Assembly: GCA_023055425.1 (NCBI GenBank)
Contig: JALGPY010000001.1
Span: 136,425,368-136,489,367 of the forward strand
Source: Linanthus parryae
Lineage: Eukaryota; Streptophyta; Magnoliopsida; Ericales; Polemoniaceae
Direction: 5' to 3'
DNA: 64,000 nt
The position numbers and the translations under genes were made by a program. The stretch's first letter is position 1. Each line of letters begins with the position of its first letter. This document shows, one piece after another, positions 32,590-44,780 of the stretch. The notes beneath the pieces were generated by a model. The model saw only the letters and a program-made list of their open reading frames with translations, was not told where the DNA came from and ran no database searches.

Positions 32590-33140
32590 TTGACTAATCC
32601 GAATTCAGCCCAATCGCAGATTGATACATACAGACTCTGGTTTGTATGGGTTGGTGACATAATCCGAGCTTGTGCTAAAAAATGGTGTGTCAACCAACCA
32701 ACGCTCTCAAGCTGCAGCCCTAGGACCACTCTGCTGCAAACTGAAAACGGGGTTCCTCTCCTCATCTGCATTGGGTTCCTCTCCACAACCGACAACATGA
32801 CAGATAAATGATCCGAAGTAATTGTGTCAATGTTCTCCACCGTAGAAAATGGGAAAAGAACTTCCCACTCATTAGAAGCAACAGCACGGTCAAGTCTTTC
32901 TTCAACAAAGGCCTGATTATTCTCCTGTCAGACCATGTATATGCACGAACCTTAAAAGCCCAAGTCGCCTAGTCCACAGTAGGATAAAGCATCACAGAAA
33001 GACTCACAATTTTGCTGTACCTCTCGGTACTCTCCACTGTTTAATGGCTGGGTAATCAGCAGGAGCCACTTTTTGTTCTTGCTCCAAGCTAGAACCAACT
33101 CAACAAAGTTTACCCCCTCTTCATATTTCATCGATCCCTC
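32590..33140 (-). pseudogene. LINE endonuclease-region relic
   Basis: The minus strand reads LNSGEYREVQQNCESF, ALSYCGLGDLGF, then in another frame AFVEERLDRAVASNEW, then ENIDTITSDHLSVML. This is the C-terminal half of the ORF2 endonuclease of plant LINEs, including the SDH catalytic block. Frames shift several times. It truncates the last unit of the gene array to its right. Confidence 0.75.
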
Positions 33141-33431
33141 GGGAGAAGTGCGATAGACAATCTCTGCATCTCCAAGAACTTGAAACATGTAGTGAAAAAT
33201 GTTCCTGTTTCTGATATCTTTCGGTTGATTTTGGTCTTTCTGATATCTTTCGGTTGGTTTTGGTCTCTATCATAGATAAAAACGTGACATCTAACATTAG
33301 GGGTGTGCCTAACTATAATCAACACCAGAAGGAACAAAAATGTGGGAGTGCACAGATACACACGGAGCAGATCACAAAACCTTATGTTGTATGCAGTAAG
33401 TAGGATAATTCTTCTTATTCAGCAACTGAAG
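33125..33431 (-). pseudogene. Array unit E (truncated copy of the unrecognised gene)
   Basis: Exon m2 is 33381-33431 (LQLLNKKNYPTYCIQHK, after CCTTGCAG) and the start of m3 is at about 33125-33195 (TCFKFLEMQRLSIALLPRD). Both resemble unit D (LQLAVTKHYPVLVTAY and ACFKFLETRRFSLTLWP). The 3' side runs into the LINE relic and m1 is missing. It is separated from unit D by the MITE at 33555-33999. Confidence 0.5.
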
Positions 33432-33554
33432 CTGCAAGGAAATGGAAGAAGGATTAACATCATAGCAACTGAAGCTTCTTATTCAAAGCTTTTATGCTCC
33501 ATGCCCAAATTACTGAATCATTGATTTCAGGAAGCTTTCATTATGGAAAACTAA

Positions 33555-33999
33555 GGGCTAGTTTGGGAATGCTATGGCGGTGGTAGAAAGCTGCTGTGTG
33601 AAAACACAATAGAAAGTTGTTGTGAATTCTTGATAAAATGTTGTTTGGTAAATATTACGTAGAAGCAGCTGTGAAATATTGATATAGTAATTTTGTGTTT
33701 GGTAAAATCAACTCTAAAGTTGTTGTGAGAGGGTAAATGACGAAAATATATGACACGTGTCATTTTCGGAAGGATAACTATTGACATTTTAAAAAATTGT
33801 AAGGTCAAAATCAGTTGAAGATAAATTAATCAAAAGCACTTTCTGGAAAAGCATCTCTCCCCTTGCTTCCTGAAATTTGCTGTGGGACAGCAGAAACTGT
33901 CCGGAAAAGCAGAAATTTTATTTTTACCAAACACAATAAAACTGCTTCTGCTGTCGAAAAGCAGCTGTGCTGGCAGCAGAAGCATTCCCAAACTCACCC
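33555..33999. mobile_element. Tourist-like MITE with TAA target duplication
   Basis: 445 bp. The left end GGGCTAGTTTGGGAATGCT and the right end (inverse of GGGTGAGTTTGGGAATGCT) form clear terminal inverted repeats. TAA lies at 33552-33554 and 34000-34002. The termini, the TAA target and the lack of an ORF identify a PIF/Harbinger-derived MITE. Its interior is rich in CAGCAGAAGC/GCTGCTT words that pair across the element. Confidence 0.9.
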
Positions 34000-34403
34000 T
34001 AAGAGGAGTAACTATTTAAGATACATCCAGAAGCTAAGGTATAAGCCCTTTCCTCTGCTCTTTAATTGATTCCCCCCAATGTATTGTATCCCAAACATAA
34101 ATATTCTTCATTTCTTCTTACCACCCTACTATTCACCAACACTTTTACCGAAAAACGAAATCCGAAAGAGAATTCAATTTCAACAACATTCTAAAGGTCA
34201 AAAGGTAATATAAGAAATTTTCATGAGCAAACATCAGTTTCTTAATCTTTCGGGCAAAGTCAAACATATAACAAATGATTTTGACACCAAAGGAGTACAC
34301 ATTACACATAGTCCAGAGAGCGAAAACCTATCAGGAACATAAAAGAGGATCACAAAAACCAACGGGCTATACATAGACTAACACAAGTAGGATTCAAAAG
34401 CTA

Positions 34404-35975
34404 TTACTGTCCGATGAAGCCATCCCTCGCCAAAGTCAGCGCCAGCTGTACATTAGATTGAGACACTTTGGTGATATCGCAAAACACTCTATCTTCTACA
34501 AGCTGTACATTAGATTGAGGCACTTTGGTGATATCGCAAAACACACGAACTTCTACAAGCTGAGGTATAGCCGCATGGACGTGCTGCTCCTCAAAAGCAA
34601 CTCTTTTGCTGTCAGTATAACAGCTGCAAGTACCACACTCCTTGGTTGGTGTTGTGAAATCACTTTTATGAATCCCTAAGGTTTTTTCCAAATACAAACA
34701 CTCCTGAATCCTTGCGCGGATTTCCTGCCACGGTGGATGATCTTGGAAAGCTAAATGGTGGTGGATGATCACTTCCCTTGATCTCACGGTATCTGAAAAT
34801 CAACTGCTTGACTAATCTATACTTTGGAAGTGCCACCAATTTCTTGCTCGAAGTTGCAACTACTTCGACATTTTTTACCCAGGTTTCAAAATGACCCCTC
34901 GGCCAAAGAGTTAAGGAAAACCTGCGTGTCTCCAAGAACTTGAAACATGCATCAAATTTCTTCTTGCATTGTTTTTCAAATAATTTTGTACCCTAGCAGA
35001 TGACGTCAAATATTTAGAGGTAGGTGGCAATGTAATCAAGACCAATAGAAGTAAAAAGAAAAAAAAAATGTGTATACTGCATAAATTCAAAACCCTACTA
35101 GTAAAAGTTTGTATGCTGTAACCAGAACAGGATAATGCTTTGTCACCGCCAGTTGAAGCTGCACAGAAATGGAAAAAATTATCAGTACAAGCAACTATAT
35201 ACTGGATAATCAGTTGTAAAGGGCCACTAGTTTTGTGTAAAAGTATGTGTCACGCCGCCATATGAAGTATGAACCCCCAATGCACTAGAGAGCATCTGAT
35301 CATAACTAGGACTTGGGGGGGGGGGGGGGGACTTGAACAAGACATATAACGGTTAGGTAAATTTGATTTCATTGATGAATCAGTAACAAGTCAATGACCT
35401 AACAACCCTAACTAACTATTTTTGCAGAAGTTCCATGCTAATTACAGGTAACACATATTTACTATGTGTTAGATTTGATTTCTATATTCAAAACCAAAAG
35501 CACGATGAAGTTTCCATAACACCGTATCTTACGTTAAATAAAAAAGGTAAATTTCACCAAGATGCTAGGGAATGAGGTGGAGAAAGTGGCGGAGATGCAA
35601 CATCAGGGACTTTGCTTCGGACCCAAAGCCACAAGGGGTTGAGTGTAAATAACCCTTAGAAGCGCACAGGAGTAGCATACTTTTATCTAGATTCAGAAGC
35701 TCCGAAGTGCTTACATTCAACAAACAAATTGTGATCTAAGATCATTATTCTAATTTCTAATCTGAAAATATGGCTTGATGGAGAAATAAATTTAAGGGAA
35801 ACAAACATACAGAATCTGAAAATCCAAGAAAGAACCAAAAGAAGATATGCTTTTGAACGGAAAAATTGAGATGCAATCTGTAGCATATAGACCAGGAAGC
35901 AAACGTCTTCATATATCTGATCATTCAAATTAGTGCACATCTCAGACTGAACAAAATGTGCTGCATGCGTTGATG
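34404..35975 (-). CDS. Array unit D of the unrecognised gene
   Basis: Exon m1 is 35905-35975 (71 nt, after CATGCAG, STHAAHFVQSEMCTNLNDQI.. to donor GTTTGC). Exon m2 is 35099-35158 (60 nt, LQLAVTKHYPVLVTAYKLLL, donor GTAGGG). Exon m3 begins near 34964 and reads FDACFKFLETRRFSLTLWP and on to about 34790. A further open stretch to 34404 contains a small internal duplication (VFCDITKVPQSN / VFCDITKVSQSN). m1 keeps the 71-nt length and phase of the other units, whereas m2 is 15 nt shorter. It may be functional or recently dead. Confidence 0.5.
35315..35330. repeat. G16 homopolymer
   Basis: Sixteen consecutive G on the plus strand, flanked by ACTT on the left and ACTTG on the right. Long G runs are rare in plant DNA and prone to slippage and sequencing error. 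Confidence 0.95.
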
Positions 35976-36309
35976 CTGCATGACAGAGAACAAATAAATA
36001 GCCATTATTAGCTGATTTAATACTGAAAGTAGCGAAACACATCAACCAAACTACAACGGAAATGCCAATCTCGCAGCCTGAGAGAGAGAGAACAGTACGA
36101 CAGCTTTCAATATACCATAGGAGAAAGGTATGCAAAGAAAAAAGTTAAGACTTTGGTACTGCACTTATGTTGAAAGAAAAAAAAAGACTACGAATTACTC
36201 AATTACTTGAGGTGACTATAGTCACCTCTGCTTCTTAAGATCGGATTGCTTTGTTTGTTCATCACTTCAGGTACTTCCTCAGACTGATATCGAGTAATCA
36301 TAGGATCTT

Positions 36310-37129
36310 TCATGATATGTGCAACCCTCTTAAGTTTCTCCTCAAATCCGCCCTGGATATACGGCTTAAATCAGCTCTGGACGAAGACAAGAAGCACAAA
36401 GCCCTCTCAATATTAATTTTAGCCGAGTCATACTTGGTGTCAGTTTTTAAGCTCTGTAGGGGAAAAAAATGATTGTCAGAAGACGCAGTATGGCCACTGG
36501 TGAAGAGGAAAGAAAACCGAGTTATGTTGCACCTGAGACCACAATCTGTAGACATTCTCGTATAGTTTGTCCAATTGAGACGAATACAAGTTTCTCAGGG
36601 ATTTAAGCTGCAAACGATATCAAACAAATATTAATCAAAACTGACTCCATGTAAATTGTCAATTGTCAAGTTTCTGTAATGAGCTACACACCGAGCACAA
36701 AAATAAAACAAATAGAATCCCTTCTTTCCGAATCAATGGCTCTGAAATAGTGATGGTGTTAATACAACCTACATCTCCATACAAAATACACAAAAGTTGG
36801 CGGCTGGCCCATTAGAAAATATCCTGTTCATCTTCATGTCTTAAATACAAATTGCATTCTCATTTGTTCGCCGTGCCTTGCAGTTCGCCGCAAAAGAACA
36901 CAACTAATATGTGTTGTGTTGCTTAGATAAATCAAACAGATGGTTGCATATAAATCTTAACGACGTGAAAAATACACTAACCACAAAAAAACACAACTAA
37001 TGTGATGCAATGAGGTGAAGATGTAAACAGAGATGTCTGAGATATAATAGAAAGCAGAAAAGGATGTCAACTCTTGATGTGCAGGGGTAAGCCAATCAGC
37101 CTGGAAGAGGTGTGCGGGATCACTTAGTG
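36310..37129 (-). CDS. Array unit C of the unrecognised gene
   Basis: Candidate m1 is 37071-37129 (LSDPAHLFQADWLTPAHQE) with acceptor CCTGCAG. It is 12 nt shorter than the other units and lacks a GT donor, so this unit may be impaired. m2 is 36533-36607 (75 nt, LKSLRNLYSSQLDKLYENVY.., donor GTGCAA). m3 is 36310-36453 (SLKTDTKYDSAKINIERALC.. to TGA). The m2-m3 intron is 79 bp, as in the neighbours. Residue pattern K/R-Y-(E/D)-(A/S)-..-I with a hydrophobic helix after it recurs in m3. Confidence 0.55.
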
Positions 37130-37894
37130 CTGCAGGAAAGACAACGGAATAATAACATTTATATATTTTTTAAACGAAACAGGAGGGATTTTTTGGAGGA
37201 ATCTAACTTGTGGTTCGGCGGAATAACCCCGCCTTTTATTAGAAAATTGAGTTCGGGCTCCCAACCCGTAAAAGACAATGTGGAGGGGGGGCATGAGGCC
37301 TGACCCACTAGCTAAAAATCATTAACAAAATGACCTCAGTAGGTCAATAGTTCTTAAGATCTAACTCTTCCTGCCTAAAAAAAATAGCAGAAGGAAGCTC
37401 CACCCGCTACAGAAAGCTATTAAAAGATGAAATCGGGCTCCCAACCCGTAAATGACAATGTGGGGGGACATAAGGCCTGACCCACTAGCTAAAAATGATA
37501 AACAGAAGGTCAAGATCTAACTCTTCATGCCTACAAAGACTACAGATAGCAGAAGGAAGCTCCACTTGGTAAGCTCTGAAAACGTTAACATGTGTGACCA
37601 TGTGCCGCCAGAGCATCAGCAGAAATTTACAATGGGACAACGGAGAAGGTAAGTGGGTTGCTTCCGGAAGTGTTATGTGGGGAAACTACAGTTGTGGTAG
37701 TATATTGTCTAGGAGAATTGAAACTAGCCCAACACAGTTGTTCTAACCGCACCGTGGAAGTCAACTAGGAATGAAGAACTCGAAAAAAAATGTTGACAAA
37801 CTATGAAGCTAACAAAGGTAAATTTACCAAATTCATGCTGCGAGCCGGGGTTCTGAACCTCTATGTCTGCTCCACCCTGAAGCATGGATACTTG
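37130..37894. repeat. Intergenic with a short direct repeat
   Basis: GGGCTCCCAACCCGTAAAAG..CAATGTGGAGG (about 37253) and GGGCTCCCAACCCGTAAATG..CAATGTGGGGG (about 37435) each precede a GCCTGACCCACTAGCTAAAAAT phrase, so a segment of about 180 bp is duplicated. No gene is recognised in it. Confidence 0.7.
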
Positions 37895-40359
37895 TTAGTT
37901 GCAGCAAGGTGGTAGCAGTCGGTGCCAAAACTCATTTTTTATGAGCATCAAAAAGATGTAGCATTCAACCCTGGAGAGCTGGGAAATGTCAGATCTCGAC
38001 AATGTCATGAACTTGCAATATTCCTGCAGAAAAATTTTAGGTGCCTCATATCTAATGGCAAAGTCTTCATTCTGCAAAAGAAAGTACGCATCAAATCAAA
38101 CACATGAAAACTTGCAAATTAGTAGTGATTGACAACTGAATTTAAACAATTTAGGCACCTTGGATGACAAGCTACATACTCTCTCATATACTTGAAGTAT
38201 ATGTCCTGAATAATCGCGTTTTATAGATAGAAGCTGCCAAGGAAACGGAACCATTATCGATAATACCCTAACAGTAGACTCTAAGCAGACGTACGTAATA
38301 CATTGTATAATTCAGAGATGACAAATAAAATAGTAAATGAATTAAATAAATCAAAAGATGACGGCAATCAATTACACAGAAATAGCACACTTGTTTTCCA
38401 GTTAGTCATGACTTGGAATATTCGTTTACATAGTTGCCAACACGAGATTTGAATAGTGAAACAAATTATCTTAAAGGAATCATAACATGTAAAGCTTCAA
38501 ATACCATTTGAAAGTAGAGTGAATAACACATCCCATAAAGCATATAGTAAACAGTACTAATGATGTACAGCCAAACAAAGGACATATTTCAAGAAGTAGA
38601 AGAAATAATCAGGAACCCAACATTCAAAGGAGAGCAATGAAACTGTCTGAGAATTGTTGCCAGAGTGCGGGACACTTCCATCTGTGGCTGGAAGAGGCAA
38701 TAATTTTCAGCTCATATGGTCTAGACTCTGTAAGAAATATAAATCTCTGGAAGGACTTCATATTGAGTGAAAGTTCCATCTGTGGCTGAAACTGTCTTAG
38801 AATTGCAATAATTTTCACAGTAGCGTGAAAATTACTGTCTGAGAATTACGTGAAAGTTCCATCTGTGGCTGGAAGAGGCAATAATTTTCACTGTTGTGTT
38901 ACTAGTCAACTATACTCCCCTTCTAATGGAATCTGCATATGTAGCAAATCGAGAGATGATCTGTATGTACTAGTTATGGTGCCTGTATTGATTCTAACTA
39001 AAGTTAGACCCTATTAAAATATATTTCAAATCTCAAGCATGTCCGATGTAACCTGGAAGAGATTCCGACATTCACTTTGTGAATTTCATCTTTTTGCTCA
39101 TATGTAGGTTATTTTTCTTGATTTACTGCTACCTATTATCCTATTTACGTGTGGGTTGTCCTAACAAATGAAACAATCTTTTTCCTAAACCCCCAAGATA
39201 CAAGACAAAAGTTATTGCGCATTAAAGCTTTTACACTTCTGATAGTACAAATATTACTACGCTTTGAACGAGGTCCAATCATTTTTGAACTGCAGCTTGC
39301 ATCTTATGTCATCTCATACTACTTCTTCCCTCTCAATTATCCTATTTGTGTTCGTGTTTACCAACTGTTATTTTATCCATTTATGGGTGATACAATTTCA
39401 TATAAAGCTTATGAGGGATGTTCAAAGCGGAAATGGCATGTCATACGCTCATAGCCTACACAGGGAAAGAAGAAAGGAAAAGTATAAAACAAAATCAACT
39501 CAGCGAATCCAAGAAACCCAGCAAAAAATCAATGGAGCTGAGTGGTATTTTGCTGTACGAGTGTGCCAGGGAAGAGAGAGAGAGAGAGAGAGAGAGAGTG
39601 AAATATTTAATATGTGCTCGAGACAGGAGAGAGAAAGCAACTTCAGTGTGTTAACCTAATATTATTCCGGCCTTTTCAGGAACATCCACTGGCAAGTAAA
39701 ATTACTATTCCCTTTGACTGTCCGGTCATGGGCGGCATCCTACTCTAACAAAATTCTAGATTGCCATCCCAATATGGAATAAATGTAACAAATCCAAGAT
39801 TCAGTATGAATGCAACACAAAGCAAACAACTCAGAACATGCATAATACTTGGAGCGTAAATCTTTATACTATTTTCATTTGGATACGGCCTCAAACATAG
39901 CAATTTCTCATAGTACTATTCAAATCATCAAAACATAAAGTATGAACTAATTCTTTACTTGATAGTTTGCAAATCCAACTAGTGCATTCATAAGTTGAAC
40001 TTCCATCGGGTGAGGAATGAACAAGGTTTCAACTTAAAAAGAACTAAAAAAAAAAACCCCTCTCTCCCCGAAATTGACAGGTACATTTGTAACCTTGTTC
40101 CTTATTCGATGTTCATGATACTATGTACTTGTAAAAGCTGCGACATCATAATTTAAAATTCGTTGCCAATGAACAAGAGGATGAAAATAAGTTAACGGCT
40201 ACACAGAGAGAAATTAAAATAGACAATTAGCTGGAAAAACATATATAAGATATAGGAAATTTAATTGTCATAGACCAAAATCGGATACCTCTCGATGTGC
40301 ATCATCACGCCAGTCCTTCAACCTCACCCACTGACTCCGATATGCAGAGCCGCTAAATC
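37895..40359 (-). CDS. Array unit B of the unrecognised gene
   Basis: m1 is 40289-40359 (71 nt, FSGSAYRSQWVRLKDWRDDA.., acceptor CTTGCAG, donor GTATCC). m2 is 38159-38233 (75 nt, LLSIKRDYSGHILQVYERVC.., donor GTGCCT). m3 is 37895-38071 (NEDFAIRYEAPKIFLQEYCK.. to a stop). The m2-m3 intron is 87 bp and the m1-m2 intron about 2.05 kb. Phase is 1 before m1 and 0 afterwards, as in unit A. m3 shares RYEAPxIFLxE with unit A, so coding selection has acted at least in the past. Product unknown; the predicted segments are helical with no signal peptide or membrane segment. Upstream exons are not identified. Confidence 0.65.
38624..38900. repeat. Short interspersed repeat in the long intron of unit B
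   Basis: TTCCATCTGTGGCTG occurs three times (about 38677, 38772, 38857), each followed within a few dozen bases by GGCAATAATTTTCA or GCAATAATTTTCA. This is a local duplication without coding potential. Confidence 0.75.
39571..39599. repeat. (AG)n microsatellite
   Basis: Uninterrupted GAGAGA run in the long intron of array unit B. The open frames across it (39264-39659) are chance frames. Confidence 0.9.
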
Positions 40360-40576
40360 CTGCAAGAAGACAACATTATAAGTTTTAGGTAGCCTTCTCC
40401 AATAATGAATATATATAAGTATGTACATACAAGTGGATTAACCCATGTACTAATTAAAACAACTATGACAAATATTGATATATCATACTTGCCCAAAAAT
40501 TTGCTAAATGCTTTACACGTATATAAATTCGAGAAAGAAACTACAAGATAAATATTTTAATTATGATATGTATTAA

Positions 40577-42334
40577 TCAATGATTTACATTTAGATATTC
40601 TATGAGTGGACGTAAACTACCAGATTCGCAATGCAAGCTTGAATTACTGAATGGGGCTTCTATCTTCACGTGTTGCTGAAGTTCCGGTATCTGTGACAGA
40701 TAACTCAGAGAGAAGAGATGTTTTCCGTGCTCGTAGGTGTGAAGAGGAAACTTGAGATGAGCCAGGAATGAGCTGATGAGTCTCATAAGAATAAAGCATT
40801 TATTCTTAGAAAGCTGATTAACATCCTCCTTGGACAGTGCCAAAAACTTCAGACATTCCTCCAGAAAAATTCTGGGAGCCTCATATCTGTCTACGAACTG
40901 TGAGCTCTGATGGAGAACACATACATCCGAAATCCAGATAAAATAAATCCGTAGAAGTGGAAAAAGAAAAGAGAATGATGATACGTACTATGGATGACAT
41001 TTCTCTTACTCTGGCGAGTACGTCAACCAGATCAACCACGCACAAGTCCTTGATGGATAAGAGCTGCAAAAGGCATGATATAATATGAAACTGCATATTT
41101 GATTTTCTCATTAAACTAATTGAAACATCATAGGTACTGCGATGCATGTCAACTAGGATTAAACCTGAATTTCAGAAACAAAACTCAAAGTATCTCTGTA
41201 TCCTTACTTAAACAGAATCTGTTCTAACGGCTCGTTACTCTTACCTCTATAACCTTAAGTTGTTTCTTCAGAATTAACAATTATGATGTCGGAACATGTT
41301 CGAAATATTCATTTATAGCGACATCTAAGAGCCATACGTTCGGCCATAAAGTATTACTTGGTAAACATCTTCCTGATTGCTGGCATTTGTTTGCTTTGAA
41401 GTTTAAGAAAAAGGTTTCTGTTTGTTTAGAAAGAAACTAGTTCTTTTTAGCCCAAAGTGATTTTCGGATAAGTCAACACATTGACCGTTGATTGATTTGT
41501 TCAAACAAATTGCTGCTTTAAACATTTGCAGTAGTAGACTAGTTTGTTATTTATTTGCTTTAGAACAAAACATTTTGTCCGTAGTTCAGAGTTATGGAAC
41601 CCGTAGTTTAAATTAGGTATTCTGGGCTTAATATGGAATACTATTAAAGCCAGCAAGTGACGACCATTTACATAGTCTACAAGTGAAATACGATATGTCA
41701 GCATCGCCATAGCCATTGTACTGAACTCAGTCAAAACAAGAATACATATTGTAATTGCGTTCTCCTACTCTTGATTGATTTTTCATTTAGTTTCCACACA
41801 ATGATTAATATCACCAGAAGTCCGGCAGTGGTTAGAAAAATAAGGAACTCGATGTCCAAAATAATAATAGAACTCCACATTCAAAGAAACCGGAGACAAA
41901 GCTCATAACTTCACAGAGGAACATCACAACTTGCTACTCTCTAACCATCCACAAGATAGATTTAAAAATACAATTTAAACACACACATCCCAGATAGGCA
42001 AGTAATAAGGACATAGTCAGTAATGTGACTGTATGCATAGAAAAGCAAAAAAAGAATGACAAAGATATTGGCACTAGAACAAGCACGAAAGACTGCAAAT
42101 ATAGCTTTGAAGACGTAGAAATCAGATGCAAAGACATCGCCTACACCATGCTATGTTAACCTATCCTTTTTATCAAAAGAAATATAGACTACAAATGTGA
42201 CTACATTGGGAAAAAAAATGACGAACAATGACAAGAAAACAGACTTAAAAAACAGGAAAATACCTTTTCATATGCCAGGTCGTGCCAATCATCCATCATC
42301 ACCCACCGTGTTGGGCTTCTGGAATCACTCGATG
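40577..42334 (-). CDS. Array unit A of the unrecognised gene, best preserved
   Basis: m1 is 42264-42334 (71 nt, SSDSRSPTRWVMMDDWHDLA.., acceptor CCTGCAG, donor GTATTT). m2 is 40989-41063 (75 nt, LLSIKDLCVVDLVDVLARVR.., acceptor TTGCAG, donor GTACGT). m3 is 40577-40906 (110 codons, SSQFVDRYEAPRIFLEECLK.. to TGA), after an 82-bp intron. Phases match throughout. m3 is the longest of the array and has an extra C-terminal part (LFSLSYLSQIPELQQHVKIE..). No family is recognised; the residues suggest soluble helical segments. A leader-like region with a CT-rich plus GAA/TTC-rich tract at 43600-43760 may be its 5' untranslated region and promoter. Confidence 0.65.
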
Positions 42335-43599
42335 CTGCAGGAAAGACATATAGTGAAAGAGAAATTGGTCCATGGTAGTTGGTCAACAATTTGAAAAGAC
42401 CGATGCGAAATAACACTCGTATGAACTGAGATGAACTGCCAGAAAGCTATTTTGGATTGCCCATTTTTAGTTTCAACTGAAGACTGATTTCCGGGCCAAA
42501 TTAGTTGATGCCCGTTCTGATTTGCAAAAAGAGGAAACTTAAAACATGCCAAAACTTAACAATTTCGAGCATCATCAAACATAATATCCATTTCTGGAAA
42601 GCAAAGATTGGTATTAATGGATACTATCTAAACTATGTGCTTCTCTAACTGCTGTTTATAAATCAGTAAAATCGAAAAGATTATAACCCGTCTTTGGGCC
42701 AGCTACACTAGTATACAAAGCACAGGTGATAAACGCCATACAACTACAGGTTTAGAACATTTTTAAAAGTTAAACACGGAGTAGTCTGATATAGCTCTTC
42801 AACAAAAAGATAATATGTTTTATTCTTTAAAGAAAACACATAAATGAATATTTTTACTTTTGTGAATAAAAAAGTTCAATCCAATCCAGTCAAATAAGGG
42901 ATTCGCGCCAAAATTGTTTGTTTCAAAAATCTCACTTCCTTGAATGCAATTTGTCGCATTGCACACAACAATTTACATCATAGTAGTTCTTTCGGGGCAC
43001 GAATCACATGGAAAACTAGAAATCAATATCCATCCTTGCGTATCAAAAAGACAATTGAGTTTGTCACAATGTAAAATCACTCATGGATGATCGCTCCCAT
43101 GTTGTTTTATCACCGTTCACACTATCCCTCCCACACAAAAGTTTCTCCTAATGATCTAGATACCATAGACAAATAGAAAAAATGTCACAAAATGCAAATT
43201 AATTCGATGCCCAGTACGCGTGGCGTCTAAGTAAACAGAAACTGTTTTGGAGTGTCTGTGGACAATTGGGGAAGTCAAATTCGGCCTTTGCAGCAATAAA
43301 GAATAATGAAACCTGTCAGCTAAAGTTTAATACATGATTGCCATAATTGATTTATCCAGAAAAATTGCTAAAGTAAATGCAGCTATTACTTCCACTCCTC
43401 CAATAGCACAAGCATGCATAGACATAAATAAATCAGAAACCCAGATCTACAATGGAATAAAACCCAATCCGAGAGATGGGTTCAATTCAGTCTACCAATA
43501 TAACACTACCCATGAAAATAGAATTGAGACGATCAATCGAACAAGTTATGTGCTTTCAGGTGATAACAGAGACGAAAATGGAAAGATCAATCGAGAAGG

Positions 43600-43770
43600 T
43601 TAGATCTTTTGCCTAAGAAGATGAAGGAAATAAAGATTGCACACAAGGGTTAGGTCAGATGAAATGTTATGAGGAAGAAGAAGAAGAAGGATAAGAGAGC
43701 GGTGAGATGAAGAGGGCAGAGAAAGAGGCTGCCGGCGCCGAAGTTGGTGTCCATGCAAGCGTTATGGAAA
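43600..43770 (-). promoter_or_regulatory. Possible 5' leader/promoter of array unit A
   Basis: On the minus strand a TTCTTCTTCTTC run and TCTCATCTCACCGCTCTC precede possible leader sequence. An ATG at about 43752 opens only a short hydrophobic frame (MDTNFGAGSLFLC..) that stops within 40 codons. The assignment is by position and composition only. Confidence 0.3.
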
Positions 43771-43984
43771 GATCAATAGTATGGTTGCTGCATTATTTTA
43801 TTCTTTTAATCTTTTTACAATACCAACTGAGTTACGTAGGTGTCTTTTGACTTAATTGTTCTACTATTGGTCCTTTGAGTATTTTCGTTTGAGAAATCTT
43901 CTGAGTAATAGTGAAAAGTGGAACAATTTCGGGGCACGGCATATGCCAACCACGTGCTACTGGAATCGTACCATAAAAGCCCAA

Positions 43985-44560
43985 AGAAAGACTTGAAGGT
44001 ATATATGAGTGTTATTCGTTTCACAAATTGTGGGGGTCTAAGGTTTAATTTTTATTATTATAATTGATCGTAACCTGAAGTTGCGAAATCAATTTTTTAT
44101 ATGACCTGAAGTCATAGTAGATCTCCAGAAGAGGTCTGTATTACAAAATTGAACTAATTTTTTTCCATACCTGAAGTTTTGGAACAAGAAAATTTTATCG
44201 TAACCTAAAGTTGCGACAGTTCTTTTATGACCTGAAGTCATACTTTTAGGTACATCTTCTGAAGAGATGTACTGTAATTTCTTCTAAACCTCCCGAAGAG
44301 GTCATATTTTATTACATCGCTTTATCTAATTTTTGTAATTCTTTTTGCTACTTTTTCTTCTGTTATCGTATTATGGATCAAAAACGAACCTCTTGAAGAG
44401 CATTCGTAATCGCCATGGATGCTAAATCTAGCCATGACATATGTACCCGAAGTTACATATTATATGATATCACTCATAACCAGCAGTTATGAAACATTAT
44501 AAATAATTATCTCCTGAAAATGAGAGGTCTTGAGAAAGTGACTGATTTTGTAACAACCAA
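43985..44560. repeat. Degenerate LTR-element segment (CCTGAAG-rich)
   Basis: Contains many variants of ACCTGAAGTT, TCCAGAAGAGGTC and CTCCTGAAGAGG, the same vocabulary as 53420-53720. Both appear to be decayed pieces of one repeat family, probably Copia-derived because the second copy leads into a Copia-like 3' end. Confidence 0.55.
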
Positions 44561-44780
44561 GGTAATAATCAACAGTGTATCACTTCAAACGAACAAGAAA
44601 CAGTTACAAGGAAGTTTCTAGTTCTCGATTAATGAAACATGATAGCATGTGAAACCACATACGGACCCTAAGGCAATGATGATTATGAGTTGTGATGTGC
44701 AATTTGTTACCCAAAATGCCTAATTTCTTGAGTTATATGTTATGCACAATCTATATATAGAACAAGGTCACCAAACATAC

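Noticed and set aside
39149..39659. Overlapping plus frames of 101 and 131 codons
   Set aside because: They cross the (AG)n microsatellite and overlap each other in different frames. No recognisable protein and no borders.
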